Under the pieces are notes generated by a model. That model was not told where the DNA came from and did no database searches. It worked only from the letters and a program-made list of their open reading frames with translations. From the NCBI GenBank assembly GCA_000621905.1, contig JHXB01000010.1:1-64000 (forward strand): a DNA stretch of 64,000 nt, in the 5' to 3' direction. This document shows, piece after piece, positions 1 through 8,375 of the stretch. The first letter of the stretch is position 1; each line of letters starts with the position of its first letter. Both the position numbers and the translations under genes were made by a program. Source of the stretch: Lachnospiraceae bacterium NC2004 (lineage in GTDB: Bacteria > Bacillota > Clostridia > Lachnospirales > Lachnospiraceae).

Positions 1-152
1 ATGTCTTCATAATTAATGTTCTTTTCCTTGGCAATGTTCACTACAGAACTAATAGAACTGCGTGACATATGCCGTGATCTGGCAATCTCATTCTGGGACA
101 TACCGCCAGATTTTAGCTCGAGTATGAGCTTTACATTGATTCTATTGGCCAT
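1..152 (-). CDS. istA: IS21 transposase IstA, N-terminal fragment cut by window edge
   Basis: About 50 codons of the start of an IS21-type transposase. The minus-strand ATG at 152 follows an AAAGGAGG ribosome binding site at about 161-169. The peptide opens MANRINVKLILELKSGG and continues into a helix-turn-helix (MSQNEIARSRHMSRSSISS), the usual DNA-binding start of IstA. The DDE catalytic domain would lie outside the window. No stop codon interrupts the visible part, so the element may be intact. Confidence 0.65.
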   Translation of the reverse strand, partial: MANRINVKLILELKSGGMSQNEIARSRHMSRSSISSVVNIAKEKNINYED

Positions 153-332
153 ATCTTTGGCCTCCTTTCGTAGAATTAGGCTTATAAGCCTTAAACAATT
201 CTACAATAGAATCAGTATCATTGTATGGATTAGTTGCATTATCGCGTGAATTGCAACATCAAAAACAAGGAGGTACGCTGTCGCGGACTAGCGGTACGCG
301 ATTGCGGATTGGTGGTACGTCCAGCGCGGAAT
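1..332 (-). mobile_element. End of an IS21-family insertion sequence (partial)
   Basis: The minus strand starts an IstA-like reading frame at 152, and three 21-base direct iterons lie outside it at 272-292, 293-313 and 314-330, each beginning GGTACG. Multiple short repeats at the ends are typical of IS21-family elements. The boundary near 332 is placed where the iterons stop and an IS3 transposase reading frame begins. The rest of the element lies beyond the left edge of the window, so length, target duplication and istB cannot be judged. Confidence 0.6.
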
Positions 333-906
333 ATTCAATAACTGTTGATACTTCCATAGTTTCAGCGAGAGTCCATGCGATGATTTTTCGGGCAAACAAG
401 TCCATGACACAATTAAGGTATACAAAACCATTCTGTGTCCAAATGTATGTTATATCAGTGCACCAAACAGCATTAGGGCGTTCTGGATTAAACTGCTCGT
501 TAAGGATATTATGAAGTTCACTGCTAAAATCAGAGTCTCTGGTTGTAGTGGTCCAAGGTTTAATCCACTGAGCTTTAATTCCCATCTCATGCATGTACTT
601 ACCAACGGTACGTTGAGAGATTGCTTTGCCGGTCTTACGAAGCTCCTGAGTTATTTTAGGAGCACCGTAGTTTTGCTTAGAATCATTGTATATTTGCAGA
701 ATCTCCTTCTTAACAGCTTCTTTCTTTTGCTTAGAAGGAGAAACCTTTCGATTGAGAAAGGATCTGTAACCAGAACGAGATACGCCTAACTTTTTAAGCA
801 TTCCGGAAGTAGAGATGCGGCGTTTTGTCACTTTGGACGTCTCTACTTTAGCAGCGACTTCGATATAAATAGCTTCGGTTAGTCGTTTCCCAGAATGCTG
901 ATGGCT
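259..906 (-). pseudogene. IS3-family transposase OrfB, truncated by insertion
   Basis: The minus-strand frame gives an HTH_21-like segment (KETLQ-type helix around KQNYGAPKITQELRK) and the start of the rve/DDE integrase core with WCTDITYIWT (first Asp) and VMDLFARKIIAW (second region). The family resemblance stops after ETMEVSTVIE. The last 24 codons are read from IS21 end repeats. The third catalytic acid is therefore missing and the product should be inactive. In IS3 elements OrfB is made by -1 frameshifting from orfA; the heptamer of seven T (A on the minus strand) at 906-912 is in the right register for that. Confidence 0.8.
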
Positions 907-1226
907 TTTTTTAATACATCAAGGGCATCTTGGGTGTCGCGTAATTCACGCTTAAGACGAGCTATTTCCTTTGCTTCTTCAGATGCGTAATTACCAGAAC
1001 CTCTTACAGGGATATCGCCATCATTCTCTTTGAATTGAGCCTCCCACCTGGATAAGGTGGTGACGCTAATACCGAGATTCTTGGCGCATTCAACTTGGGT
1101 AAGGTCAGGGTGTTCCTTACGGTAATTAACTGCATCTAGTTTAAATTGTTTGGTGTGGTGTTTTTGTTTTCTTGGCATAATGAGTTCCTCCTGTAGATAT
1201 TATACACTATTTGAGGGAATAACTCA
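333..1226 (-). mobile_element. IS3-family element interrupted by the IS21 element
   Basis: It contains orfA (879-1178) and the first part of orfB in the -1 frame, the standard IS3 layout. The right end is placed near 1226, where the minus strand begins TGAGTTATTCCC, followed by a ribosome binding site and the orfA start. The left part is lost where the IS21 iterons begin near 332; the missing orfB C-terminus would be expected on the far side of that element. The exact ends are estimates because the partner inverted repeat is not visible. Confidence 0.7.
879..1178 (-). CDS. IS3-family transposase OrfA (HTH_Tnp_1)
   Basis: A 99-residue protein with an N-terminal helix-turn-helix (LTQVECAKNLGISVTTLSRWEAQF) and a C-terminal coiled coil (EEAKEIARLKRELRDTQDALDVLKKAI), the typical OrfA architecture for DNA binding and multimerisation. 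It has a strong ribosome binding site (GGAGG) just upstream of the ATG at 1178. An A-run at 906-912 near its 3' end lies in the N_NNA_AAA_AAA frame expected for programmed -1 shifting into orfB. OrfA itself looks intact, but its orfB partner is broken. Confidence 0.85.
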   Translation of the reverse strand: MPRKQKHHTKQFKLDAVNYRKEHPDLTQVECAKNLGISVTTLSRWEAQFKENDGDIPVRGSGNYASEEAKEIARLKRELRDTQDALDVLKKAISILGND

Positions 1227-1267
1227 TTTTAATTTGTACTATTTATATTCTAACACTAATACGAGAA

Positions 1268-1666
1268 TTGAAAAAATTCTATCAACTTGGTATTGATAAT
1301 TTTTATTCTGACGCTCAAAGAAGAACCGTAATTCAGGAACTTATAAGAGAAGGAAAAAGCAGAAACGATGATGAAGAAAAAGCTGTATTCTTCCTTTTTG
1401 CTTACAAGTTAAATAAAGCTAATAATTTTGATATGGATATTCCTGTAGTCTATTTAAATGAAACGCTGATTGTCGATGATTATCCGAATAAGATGCCAGA
1501 AAGTGTCCTTAAAATTTTTAGAGATAAGGATAAAGAACTTTGTGCTAAAATGTATAAAGAAGCTTTACCGGATAAAGAAGCTTTAGATATTTTTAATATT
1601 CAAATAATACCAGGGTATTTTAAATGGAATGAAATCAGTATTTGTTTGAGAGGAGATGCTATATGA
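1268..1666 (+). CDS. Unknown protein, possibly 5'-truncated by the IS3 element
   Basis: About 132 residues if read from the TTG at 1268. The frame is open upstream right up to the IS3 end near 1226, with no convincing ribosome binding site, so the true start was probably removed by the insertion. The product is acidic and soluble, with no membrane segment or recognisable motif (it contains NFDMDIPVVYLNETLIVDDYPNK). It overlaps a short downstream frame at 1663 by ATGA. Function unknown. Confidence 0.45.
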   Translation: MKKFYQLGIDNFYSDAQRRTVIQELIREGKSRNDDEEKAVFFLFAYKLNKANNFDMDIPVVYLNETLIVDDYPNKMPESVLKIFRDKDKELCAKMYKEALPDKEALDIFNIQIIPGYFKWNEISICLRGDAI

Positions 1667-1728
1667 GAGCCTCAGATGGAAATAGAGTCAAATTTGATTT
1701 AGAAGAATTTGAGGCTCTTCAGGGGTAA
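1663..1728 (+). CDS. Very short ORF, probably a gene remnant
   Basis: 21 codons starting at an ATGA overlap with the preceding gene, ending EEFEALQG. The coupling suggests it was once the start of a longer downstream gene. From 1729 to 1891 there is a hairpin (GGGTGaaaatCACCC), a copy of the GGGGACAGGT repeat, and the tail of another frame ending at 1879 (VPDDYCMEYIID-stop). This looks like a deletion scar. Confidence 0.25.
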   Translation: MRASDGNRVKFDLEEFEALQG

Positions 1729-1891
1729 TGGCGGGTGAAAATCACCCACATTCCCAGTATTTATGTTGGGTAACCACGGGGACAGGTATCGTGGAATTAG
1801 GTATCGTGGAATTGGAATTCTCATAGATGATAAGGCATGTGTGCCGGATGATTATTGTATGGAATATATAATCGATTAGAGGTGTTGCGAT

Positions 1892-3097
1892 TTGAGCTTT
1901 AAATTTGAAGATCTAAATGAAGAGCTATTTAATAGAGTGATTGCGTTTTCCTATAGTATCGGGTCTGGGCTGGGAGGTCCGGGCGCAATCATTATGCTTA
2001 CAAATGATGGCAAGGAATATTTCGTAGGCGAGGCAGGCTTTGAAGGGAATTGGATTCGACCGGAAAAGACTTTTCATTTTATGGAGAATGCTTTCAATTC
2101 AAATAATACTGAATGGATTAAGATTAGCAAAAACTATGCATATGAGAGGATATTTTTTCGGAAAGAACTTCAAAATGGATCCGACAGTTTGATCAAAGAA
2201 TATTATGAGGACAATGAGTTTTGCGATGTATCATTCAAATGGGCGTCTTTGGTATGGCAAATACTTGGCATAGATCCAGATAATATTGAGCATATTGTTT
2301 ATGACAAAACCATAGAAATAGCCGAGAAAGAGGAAGCTGACAGAAAAAGGTCAGAGGAACATTTTAAAAAGGTGCTATTAAAACCGGATTCATTTGAGTG
2401 GCGAAAGCTATATTACGACAACTATATTCCAAAGGATGATAACTTAGACGGTTGTTGGCTCCTTCAAGGATATTATCTTCTTCTGTTTAAAAAAGTCGAT
2501 ATGTATAGAGTTGATGGGCACATGATGACTATTGCTTTTCAAAGAGAGCAGAGTCGTGAAGGTGAACATACAATTGATGCTAAAGTAGAAGCGTATAACC
2601 TTTTTTACCATCGATTTGAGGATGTGCGGGGACCGTTGGAAATTCCGGAGTGCCAAGGTGGAAGTCCGATGAAAAATCTGGAAAACTCATTTGCAGGGTA
2701 TCTTACATGCTATTGCGTTAATACACGAGACGAATTTATCAGATCATATAGTTCGCTGGAAGAAGCAAAAAAAGGAGCTATGTATTGGTTTAAGGTTAGA
2801 GGCGGAATTGATAGCGAAACTGCCATTCCTTACGGAACTAAGCGTAGTGATGAGGCAGAGATTTGTAAAAGAGAAATTCGCGAAGCTGAACTTTATCTGA
2901 TGTTCATCGAGAGATATGCGGATGTTATAGAGGTGATTAAAAAATATGATTACCCGGGGAATGCTGCTGATGAAGTAGCTAATGTGCTTGGAATTGATAG
3001 AAACGAAGTAAGATTCATATACAAGATGTTTAAGCCGGTTCTGTTTTCTGCTACTAGGATGGAATCTATAAAGAAATTGGTAGGGGAAGGCCTGTGA
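1892..3097 (+). CDS. Unknown protein, 401 residues
   Basis: Starts at a TTG seven bases after GAGGTG. The protein is soluble and acidic. Its N-terminal part contains a glycine-rich stretch (IGSGLGGPGAIIMLTNDG), followed by a charged helix (EIAEKEEADRKRSEEHFKKVL) and, near the C-terminus, a helix-turn-helix-like stretch (NAADEVANVLGIDRNEVRFIYKMF). No enzyme motif was recognised. It leads a run of small genes on the same strand (3176-5089), each with its own ribosome binding site. Confidence 0.7.
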   Translation: MSFKFEDLNEELFNRVIAFSYSIGSGLGGPGAIIMLTNDGKEYFVGEAGFEGNWIRPEKTFHFMENAFNSNNTEWIKISKNYAYERIFFRKELQNGSDSLIKEYYEDNEFCDVSFKWASLVWQILGIDPDNIEHIVYDKTIEIAEKEEADRKRSEEHFKKVLLKPDSFEWRKLYYDNYIPKDDNLDGCWLLQGYYLLLFKKVDMYRVDGHMMTIAFQREQSREGEHTIDAKVEAYNLFYHRFEDVRGPLEIPECQGGSPMKNLENSFAGYLTCYCVNTRDEFIRSYSSLEEAKKGAMYWFKVRGGIDSETAIPYGTKRSDEAEICKREIREAELYLMFIERYADVIEVIKKYDYPGNAADEVANVLGIDRNEVRFIYKMFKPVLFSATRMESIKKLVGEGL

Positions 3098-3175
3098 GAT
3101 ATTATAACTTTGCACTGAATACAAACTAGTAAACCATGGGGACAGGTCTTCCGGAATTCAGAAAGGCGGTTTTAG

Positions 3176-3391
3176 ATGATTAGTGAGTTATTTGCTATTT
3201 CAAATAATCCCCGTGAAATAACTCTCTCTGGATTTACGTTTATGAAAGATTGTACACCGGACGATTTTGAAGTTTGCTTGATTGTTTGGAACGACGGACA
3301 GATAAGCGGGGGATGCTGGGTTACTGATAGTGCCGGAAAGGGGATTTTTCGACAAGGAAGGAGGTTTTTGAAATATGCTCAGAAGGAATAA
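3176..3391 (+). CDS. Unknown small protein, 71 residues
   Basis: It has an AAAGGCGG ribosome binding site about six bases before the ATG. The peptide is mostly beta-like (TLSGFTFMKDCTPDDFEVCLIVWNDG). It overlaps the next gene by 17 bases, suggesting translational coupling. A copy of the GGGGACAGGTC repeat lies just upstream at about 3137-3149. No family was recognised. Confidence 0.55.
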   Translation: MISELFAISNNPREITLSGFTFMKDCTPDDFEVCLIVWNDGQISGGCWVTDSAGKGIFRQGRRFLKYAQKE

Positions 3392-3899
3392 GTATTTGGA
3401 CGAACTTGGTATTCCGCGAGGAATATATGGTGGAAACTTTGTCCATGAGAAAAAAATGAAACGTTGGCGACAAAGAATACAATACGGATTTGATTATCGC
3501 GACATTTTTAATATGGATTCCACCTATGCAGAGTGGTTGTACTCGCATATGCGGATGTACAAAGAAGGGAGTGTCCATGATGATACATACTGCAGTATCG
3601 CGTTTGAAGGAAAAGAATATACTATTGCGGAGGCTGTGGATTGGATTGTTGAGAAGACCGGGATATTTTTACGTCATCATTATTATATAGACGCCCATTT
3701 TGACCACATAACAATGAAATCGTTTATTGGGAGAGTGGTGTCAAAATTTAATCCGGCGGTTAGATTATATTTACAGGAATACGACAGTAGATACGAGCAG
3801 GATCCAGATCAATATGAAGAAGATAGGTACAAGGCGGAAAAGGATTATATTAAGGCAGCGGAATTGTTTTTGAGAATTATGGGATATTGCTGGATGTAG
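3375..3899 (+). CDS. Unknown protein, 174 residues
   Basis: The ATG at 3375 lies inside the end of the preceding gene, about 8 bases after GGAGG. The product is charged, with many aromatic residues and a histidine-rich stretch (FLRHHYYIDAHFDHITM) in the middle that could bind a metal, though no known motif is matched. Its 3' end supplies the ribosome binding site of the next gene. Function unknown. Confidence 0.6.
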   Translation: MLRRNKYLDELGIPRGIYGGNFVHEKKMKRWRQRIQYGFDYRDIFNMDSTYAEWLYSHMRMYKEGSVHDDTYCSIAFEGKEYTIAEAVDWIVEKTGIFLRHHYYIDAHFDHITMKSFIGRVVSKFNPAVRLYLQEYDSRYEQDPDQYEEDRYKAEKDYIKAAELFLRIMGYCWM

Positions 3900-3913
3900 G
3901 AGGTGTATGCGCA

Positions 3914-4744
3914 ATGACAATGGAACTTCTTGAACGGATAATCGAAGAAAACAATATACCCAAAGATGTTCGCTTTATGAGTGATAGCGGCTGGGAGTGT
4001 GATCCCACAGAGATGAATGGCGTGTACTACAATATACAGAGCAATACCATAGTTTTTACTCAGGGGTATGGATCGGATAGGGAGTATGAGCAGTCGGATG
4101 AATGGGAGATTTTGTATTGTCCAGAATTGATCAAGATTCAAGAGCTTGAGGTTTATCCTGTTTCAAGTTGGATGAGCCATGGTCTAAATGAAGAGTTTAA
4201 GCGAGCATTAAAGGAAGCAGGTGATTTTGAACAGTATTATGGAATAAAGGAAACTGAGGACAAATACGATGCTATTGACTTTCGATGGCGGCCATTCTTT
4301 TACAGCATTAAGATGAACGGCGATTTTATAGGTTATATAGGATTTAATGGAGACGACAGTGCTTTGGAACCAGAGATATACATATTTAAACAATACCGAA
4401 ATATGGGATATGGGACTAGAGTTTTAAGGAGGTTTACAGATATTGTTTTTAAATATGGACTGGAAAAAAAGTATAGTGAGGAAACTAAGAGGATTGATTC
4501 TGTTTATTCACCCAGATATGCAAATGTGATTCCAAACGCATCAGCAGTCTTTCCGCAAAATCTGTATGCCACGGTCAGAGTTGAAAATGAATTCTCTAAA
4601 AGAATGATGTTGGCATGCGGTTTCCGCGAGAACAAAGAAGAAACAATATTTCGCCTCATTATAGACAAGGATGACTCGGAGTCAGGCCTTATTCATGTGA
4701 GCAAATTCGAGATCACAAAAGAAGAATACCAAAAGAGAGATTAG
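3914..4744 (+). CDS. GNAT-family acetyltransferase-like protein with unknown N-terminal domain
   Basis: The start is set at 3914, eight bases after AGGAGGT; a longer frame from 3887 has no such site. Residues 1-130 are unfamiliar. Residues from about 130 resemble a GNAT fold: strands FFYSIKMNGDFIGYIGFN and EPEIYIFKQYRNMGYGTRVLRRF, where YRNMGYGTR matches the acetyl-CoA-binding Q/RxxGxG/A loop, then the typical late element NEFSKRMMLACGF. The substrate is unknown. It belongs to the same run of accessory genes as its neighbours. Confidence 0.65.
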   Translation: MTMELLERIIEENNIPKDVRFMSDSGWECDPTEMNGVYYNIQSNTIVFTQGYGSDREYEQSDEWEILYCPELIKIQELEVYPVSSWMSHGLNEEFKRALKEAGDFEQYYGIKETEDKYDAIDFRWRPFFYSIKMNGDFIGYIGFNGDDSALEPEIYIFKQYRNMGYGTRVLRRFTDIVFKYGLEKKYSEETKRIDSVYSPRYANVIPNASAVFPQNLYATVRVENEFSKRMMLACGFRENKEETIFRLIIDKDDSESGLIHVSKFEITKEEYQKRD

Positions 4745-4759
4745 GAAAGTGAATGTATA

Positions 4760-5089
4760 ATGCTACAGGGACGGACCCTGTGGCTTCTGTCGGAGCATAT
4801 CAATATGGCCTATGATGAGCCTAGGGATATTAAGATCAAGATTGAAGAGACTGATTATACAATGATTCACAGTTGGTTTGGTGATCATTATCATAAGGTT
4901 GATAGTATTACGGAAACCGATGGCGAAGGTAATAAAGTCAATTATGATATAGTGGTTGTTAAGACTTCCCCATTTATGATGGTCCATTGGGCTATGCAGT
5001 ATGGAACTGCTGTTGAGATAATAGATGAGGATATAAGGGAGAAGATTAGAGAAGAGTTGAAGGAGATGTGGGAAAAGTATGGATGTTGA
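4760..5089 (+). pseudogene. Remnant of a WYL-domain regulator (C-terminal part only)
   Basis: 109 residues. From about residue 17 the sequence follows the C-terminal half of WYL-type regulators: EPRDIKIKIEETDYTMIHSWFG, then FMMVHWAMQYGTAVEIID, then a helical tail (REKIREELKEMWEKYG). The N-terminal helix-turn-helix and the WYL core are absent. The first codons coincide with a palindromic copy of the dispersed repeat (CAGGGACGGACCCTG, 4766-4780), suggesting the repeat marks the deletion junction and now provides the start. It is probably non-functional. Confidence 0.55.
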
Positions 5090-5793
5090 GAAGAATCCAA
5101 TATTAGATGAGATATTTTTAAAGTATCCCTATTATAAGTCTGAACAATCGAATAATTCGGATGTAAAAGTATCAAGAGACTGCGACTTCAACTTTAGTCC
5201 AAAGCATTGCGAAAAATTTAAGAAATTATTGAGTGAAACAGATGATATTGAAAAAGAGGAAGTATTAAGAGAATTGGAAAAGTGTAAGAAAAGATATCAT
5301 CAAGTATGCAATTTTTCACTCATGCCAGTTACTGGAGCTATGCAACATGCTAAAAGAAATGTTGATCAAACGGATGGAGTTGACTCTTTTTTGAAACAAT
5401 TGAAGATGCTATATGGTTTTGTTAAGGATATTACTGTTAAAGATTGCTTGAATGAACTAGAGAATGACTATAAGACCCAAAATAGAGAATCTCGATTGAG
5501 ATTACTTAAGGGACTTAAATTTAATAAGGATACGAAAGAGAGACTGATTGTTTTTTTTGCGAAGGTTTAATGATTTTTATGACTACTGTTTTAAAATGTA
5601 TTTGCTGGATAGTGAATATCTTGATAAATTAATGAAAATTAAACCTATTGACAGTAAAGATAGTCTAAAAGAATATATACAAAAAGCAAACGATTACTGG
5701 GATTATAAAGAGGAGCGTTTAATTAGTTTGGGAATAATAACCAAAGAACAGATTGATGATATCCATGATGAGTTATTGCATTATGAAAGTTGA
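5079..5793 (+). pseudogene. Unknown gene split by a +1 frameshift in a T8 run
   Basis: The frame 5079-5570 (163 residues) and the frame 5548-5793 (81 residues) appear to be one gene of about 237 codons. The first ends IVFFAKV-stop right after eight T at 5551-5558. With seven T the reading continues as IVFLRRFNDFYDYCFKMYLLD and on to the second stop. Both halves have the same acidic/lysine-rich composition. It could be a real disruption, slippage-based phase variation, or a sequence error. No family was recognised. Confidence 0.55.
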
Positions 5794-5824
5794 AGAATGA
5801 CACTTTCAAAATTTTGAAGGTGCT

Positions 5825-5872
5825 CACCTCCATAATATAAGTGTAATAACAAATGCTTATGTTATGGAGGTG
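5825..5872 (+). promoter_or_regulatory. Long hairpin sequestering the ribosome binding site of the next gene
   Basis: Bases 5825-5841 pair with 5856-5872 over 17 positions with one G-U wobble, leaving a 14-base loop. The 3' arm contains the GGAGG of the gene starting at 5880, and the 5' arm supplies the CACCTCC anti-Shine-Dalgarno. If the transcript starts upstream of 5825 this should block translation until opened. A related sequence (CATAATATAGGTGTAA) recurs at about 6654 without the second arm. Confidence 0.55.
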
Positions 5873-5879
5873 TTTTATC

Positions 5880-6641
5880 ATGAAAAACATGATGAAAGTG
5901 TATCTTGGAGATCAGTATAGTAGCAACTATCTGAAGAACTTCTGTCTGTATTGGATGAAGGCGTCAAAGGATTACGGAGATGAATGGAGAGCTAAGAATG
6001 ATCTTGATTGCCTGTATTTTGACGGTAATCTCAGGGCAGATACTCTTATGAGTGCATGGACTCCTATGAAGTGGGTTGCTGATTGCCTTAACAGCAAACA
6101 CAATATGAGATTTTATAAGCGCGCAAAGGACAAGAAAGATTCTGATTATTATCTTAGACTACTTTTGGACAATCAAGACAAATATCTTCCACCGGAACAT
6201 GAACTGACGGTACTTTTGAACAGATTTCTAGAACTAGCGGAACTTCGGTGTAATTATATTCTTCTCCCGGACAGAGCGATGAATCCGGCCAGATATAAGT
6301 CTTATATTGATGGAGAAGAGAAGTTGTTATTCGATGAGGTATCTGTGATGCTGTATCATTTGTTTGATCGAAATTGGTTTGGAAAGTATTTTGAAAGCAT
6401 TGATGCAGTAAAGTGGGTGAATCGTGAACGTCTCGAATGAGGATTTGAGGCCGCAATCATCAATCGGGAGCATGTAATCCCTCTTATCAGAGGTCTACCT
6501 TCTGGTGATGCTAAATGGATGATCGAAGGAGGTGAGATTAAAGAAGCGTTAGAATATATGATAGAGTTTCTCGAAACTAGGTATTATGCTCTGAAGATTC
6601 ATAAAGAATATGGTGCAAACACCGTAACTTCAAAAAATTGA
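5880..6641 (+). pseudogene. Unknown gene with an in-frame TGA at 6438-6440
   Basis: The frame from ATG 5880 (after GGAGG) stops at TGA 6438-6440 after 186 codons. It then continues in the same frame without interruption for 66 more codons to TGA 6639-6641, with normal protein-like composition (GFEAAIINREHVIPLIRG, then a helix KEALEYMIEFLETRYYALK). A single base change in a Trp, Arg or Gly codon would explain it. Other genes here end in TGA, so this is not a recoded genome. Function unknown; it is aromatic-rich and soluble. Confidence 0.55.
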
Positions 6642-6726
6642 ATATTGTATTTCACATAATATAGGTGTAACGTAAAAACATAGTCAACGAGAAAAATTAG
6701 TTTAGTTAAAGATTGGAGATAATGAT

Positions 6727-7422
6727 ATGGCTAAAGTATTTGTAATTCCTGATGTTCATCTAAAGTTTTGGATGTTTAATGATGCTAGGAGTATATTAAA
6801 ATCTACACCATGTGACAAGGTGGTTATTCTTGGAGACTTGATAGATGACTGGGGCCAGGAGAGCAACCTGCGTTTGTATGAGAAGACATTACATGAGGCT
6901 ACCGACTTTATGAGCGAATTTGATGCGTTGTTGTGTTACGGTAATCACGATCTTAGTTATAAATGGGAAAGGTCAGAATCTGGATATTCAGAACAAGCTA
7001 GAGATACAGTATTAGAGGGATTAGCTAACATAGAGGATAGCGTCGAAGAGAGTAACATCGCAATTGTTCACAAAATCGACAATGTGATTTTCAGTCATGC
7101 CGGGCTTACTAAAGAGTTCGCTAATGAATATTATTCCGGTGAAGATATAGATGATATATTATATTCTATCAACGGTATGGGGGAAGAAGAGTTATGGAAT
7201 GATTATTCTCCAATATGGGCAAGACCTCAGGAGTACAATTTGGAAGCTTATCCGGAAGGATTCTTTCAAGTAGTAGGGCATACTCCGGTGCGGGAACCAC
7301 AAAAAGATGGGATGTTTTTGAGTTTAGATACGTTTTCTACATACTCAAATGGTAGACCTTATGGAAATGAAAGATTTGTTGTGGTTGATACTATAGATGG
7401 ATCGTGGAAATACGCAGATTAG
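6727..7422 (+). CDS. Calcineurin-like metallophosphatase
   Basis: 231 residues with the metal-ligand motifs of the family in order: DVH (residues 9-11), GDLIDD (about 38), GNHD (about 77), SHAG (about 125) and GHTP (about 191). These bind a dinuclear metal centre that hydrolyses phosphate esters. A ribosome binding site (GGAG) lies eight bases before the ATG. It is the first of three metallophosphatases in a row. The substrate is not indicated; diadenosine tetraphosphate, a phosphoprotein or a nucleic-acid end are all possible. Confidence 0.85.
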   Translation: MAKVFVIPDVHLKFWMFNDARSILKSTPCDKVVILGDLIDDWGQESNLRLYEKTLHEATDFMSEFDALLCYGNHDLSYKWERSESGYSEQARDTVLEGLANIEDSVEESNIAIVHKIDNVIFSHAGLTKEFANEYYSGEDIDDILYSINGMGEEELWNDYSPIWARPQEYNLEAYPEGFFQVVGHTPVREPQKDGMFLSLDTFSTYSNGRPYGNERFVVVDTIDGSWKYAD

Positions 7423-7424
7423 AT

Positions 7425-7530
7425 AAGGAGGCATGGATATGGCTAATTTGTTATAATTAAAAAGAAGCCCGAAAGTCCGCTAGAAAAAGAAACATAAAAG
7501 ATTTTTTATTCAGAGACCAAAAGGAGGGAA
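7425..7530 (+). pseudogene. Scar of a deleted paralog of the P-loop kinase gene
   Basis: Bases 7427-7445 resemble the start region of the kinase gene at 9102 (TAAGGAGGC...ATATGG). Bases 7459-7530 closely match the 3' end and downstream flank of the same gene at about 9974-10040: both read K-PES-LE-ET-stop, then AAAAG, then an AGGAGGGAATC site. The middle of the copy is gone. The ribosome binding site in this tail now serves the phosphatase at 7538. Confidence 0.6.
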
Positions 7531-7537
7531 TCATTGG

Positions 7538-8353
7538 ATGATATATGCTATGAGTGATATTCATGGATGTATAGAGGATCTTCGTGAGAAGATGAAGCTG
7601 GTTGATCTCACCGGAAATAATCGCACTGTTTTTCTTGGGGATTATATCGATTATGGAAGAAGCTCCTATTGTGTATTAAAATTCATTCGAGATATACAGG
7701 AAAAATTTGGTGATAAAAAAGTCATTGTGCTAAAGGGCAACCACGAGGCGATGTTACTTGAATGGATAGATAATTACAGCAAAGGGTATATTCCAGAATT
7801 TGAGGCGCTTTCATATGACAGTTGGCTAATAACTGATTCGGAACATAGGTTTAACACGCTTCGAACATTTTTGTCTGAAGATGATTTTGATGAATTTAGA
7901 GACTATTCACGAAAGGCGTCGCTCGAAGAAATGAATATGAAGGCGGTATCACTGATTATAGCGAAACATAAGGAATTGATTAAATGGATTGAAAAAATGC
8001 CTTCTTTCTATGAAACGGAAACGCAGATTTTTGTTCACGCAGGAGTTGATGAGGAAGCCGGTGAATACTGGAAATGGGGCTCTTCCGATGATATATTTTT
8101 GTGGAAGCATCCAGCGACTTTTGGCGAGTTTGAAAAAGATGTTATAGCGGGACACATTGGAACCGGGGGATTAGCACATGTATCGTATTTCCATGACGTA
8201 TATTATGATGGGATGAGCCATTATTATATTGATGGTTCGGTTTACAAGCATGGGAAGCTGCTGCTTCTTGCGTATGATGAATCTGCTGGAAATTACTATC
8301 AGGTTGAGAATGGGAAGATGATTCCTGTTAGACCGTTTAACAGATACCGATAA
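7538..8353 (+). CDS. Metallophosphatase of the PP2A/ApaH type
   Basis: 271 residues with SDIHG (residues 6-10), GDYIDYGRSS (about 34), GNHEAM (about 68), VHAGVDEE (about 166) and AGHIGTG (about 204), the full set of metal and phosphate ligands of serine/threonine phosphatase-like enzymes. A strong AAGGAGGGA site precedes the ATG. The insert between GNHE and HAG is longer than in ApaH. The gene lies tandemly between two other phosphatases, indicating local duplication. Confidence 0.85.
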   Translation: MIYAMSDIHGCIEDLREKMKLVDLTGNNRTVFLGDYIDYGRSSYCVLKFIRDIQEKFGDKKVIVLKGNHEAMLLEWIDNYSKGYIPEFEALSYDSWLITDSEHRFNTLRTFLSEDDFDEFRDYSRKASLEEMNMKAVSLIIAKHKELIKWIEKMPSFYETETQIFVHAGVDEEAGEYWKWGSSDDIFLWKHPATFGEFEKDVIAGHIGTGGLAHVSYFHDVYYDGMSHYYIDGSVYKHGKLLLLAYDESAGNYYQVENGKMIPVRPFNRYR

Positions 8354-8375
8354 CAGAAGTGAGGAGGCGATTAGT

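Noticed and set aside
6438-6440. Selenocysteine codon or genome-wide TGA recoding
   Set aside because: No selenoprotein context or SECIS-like hairpin follows, and many intact genes in the window end in TGA.
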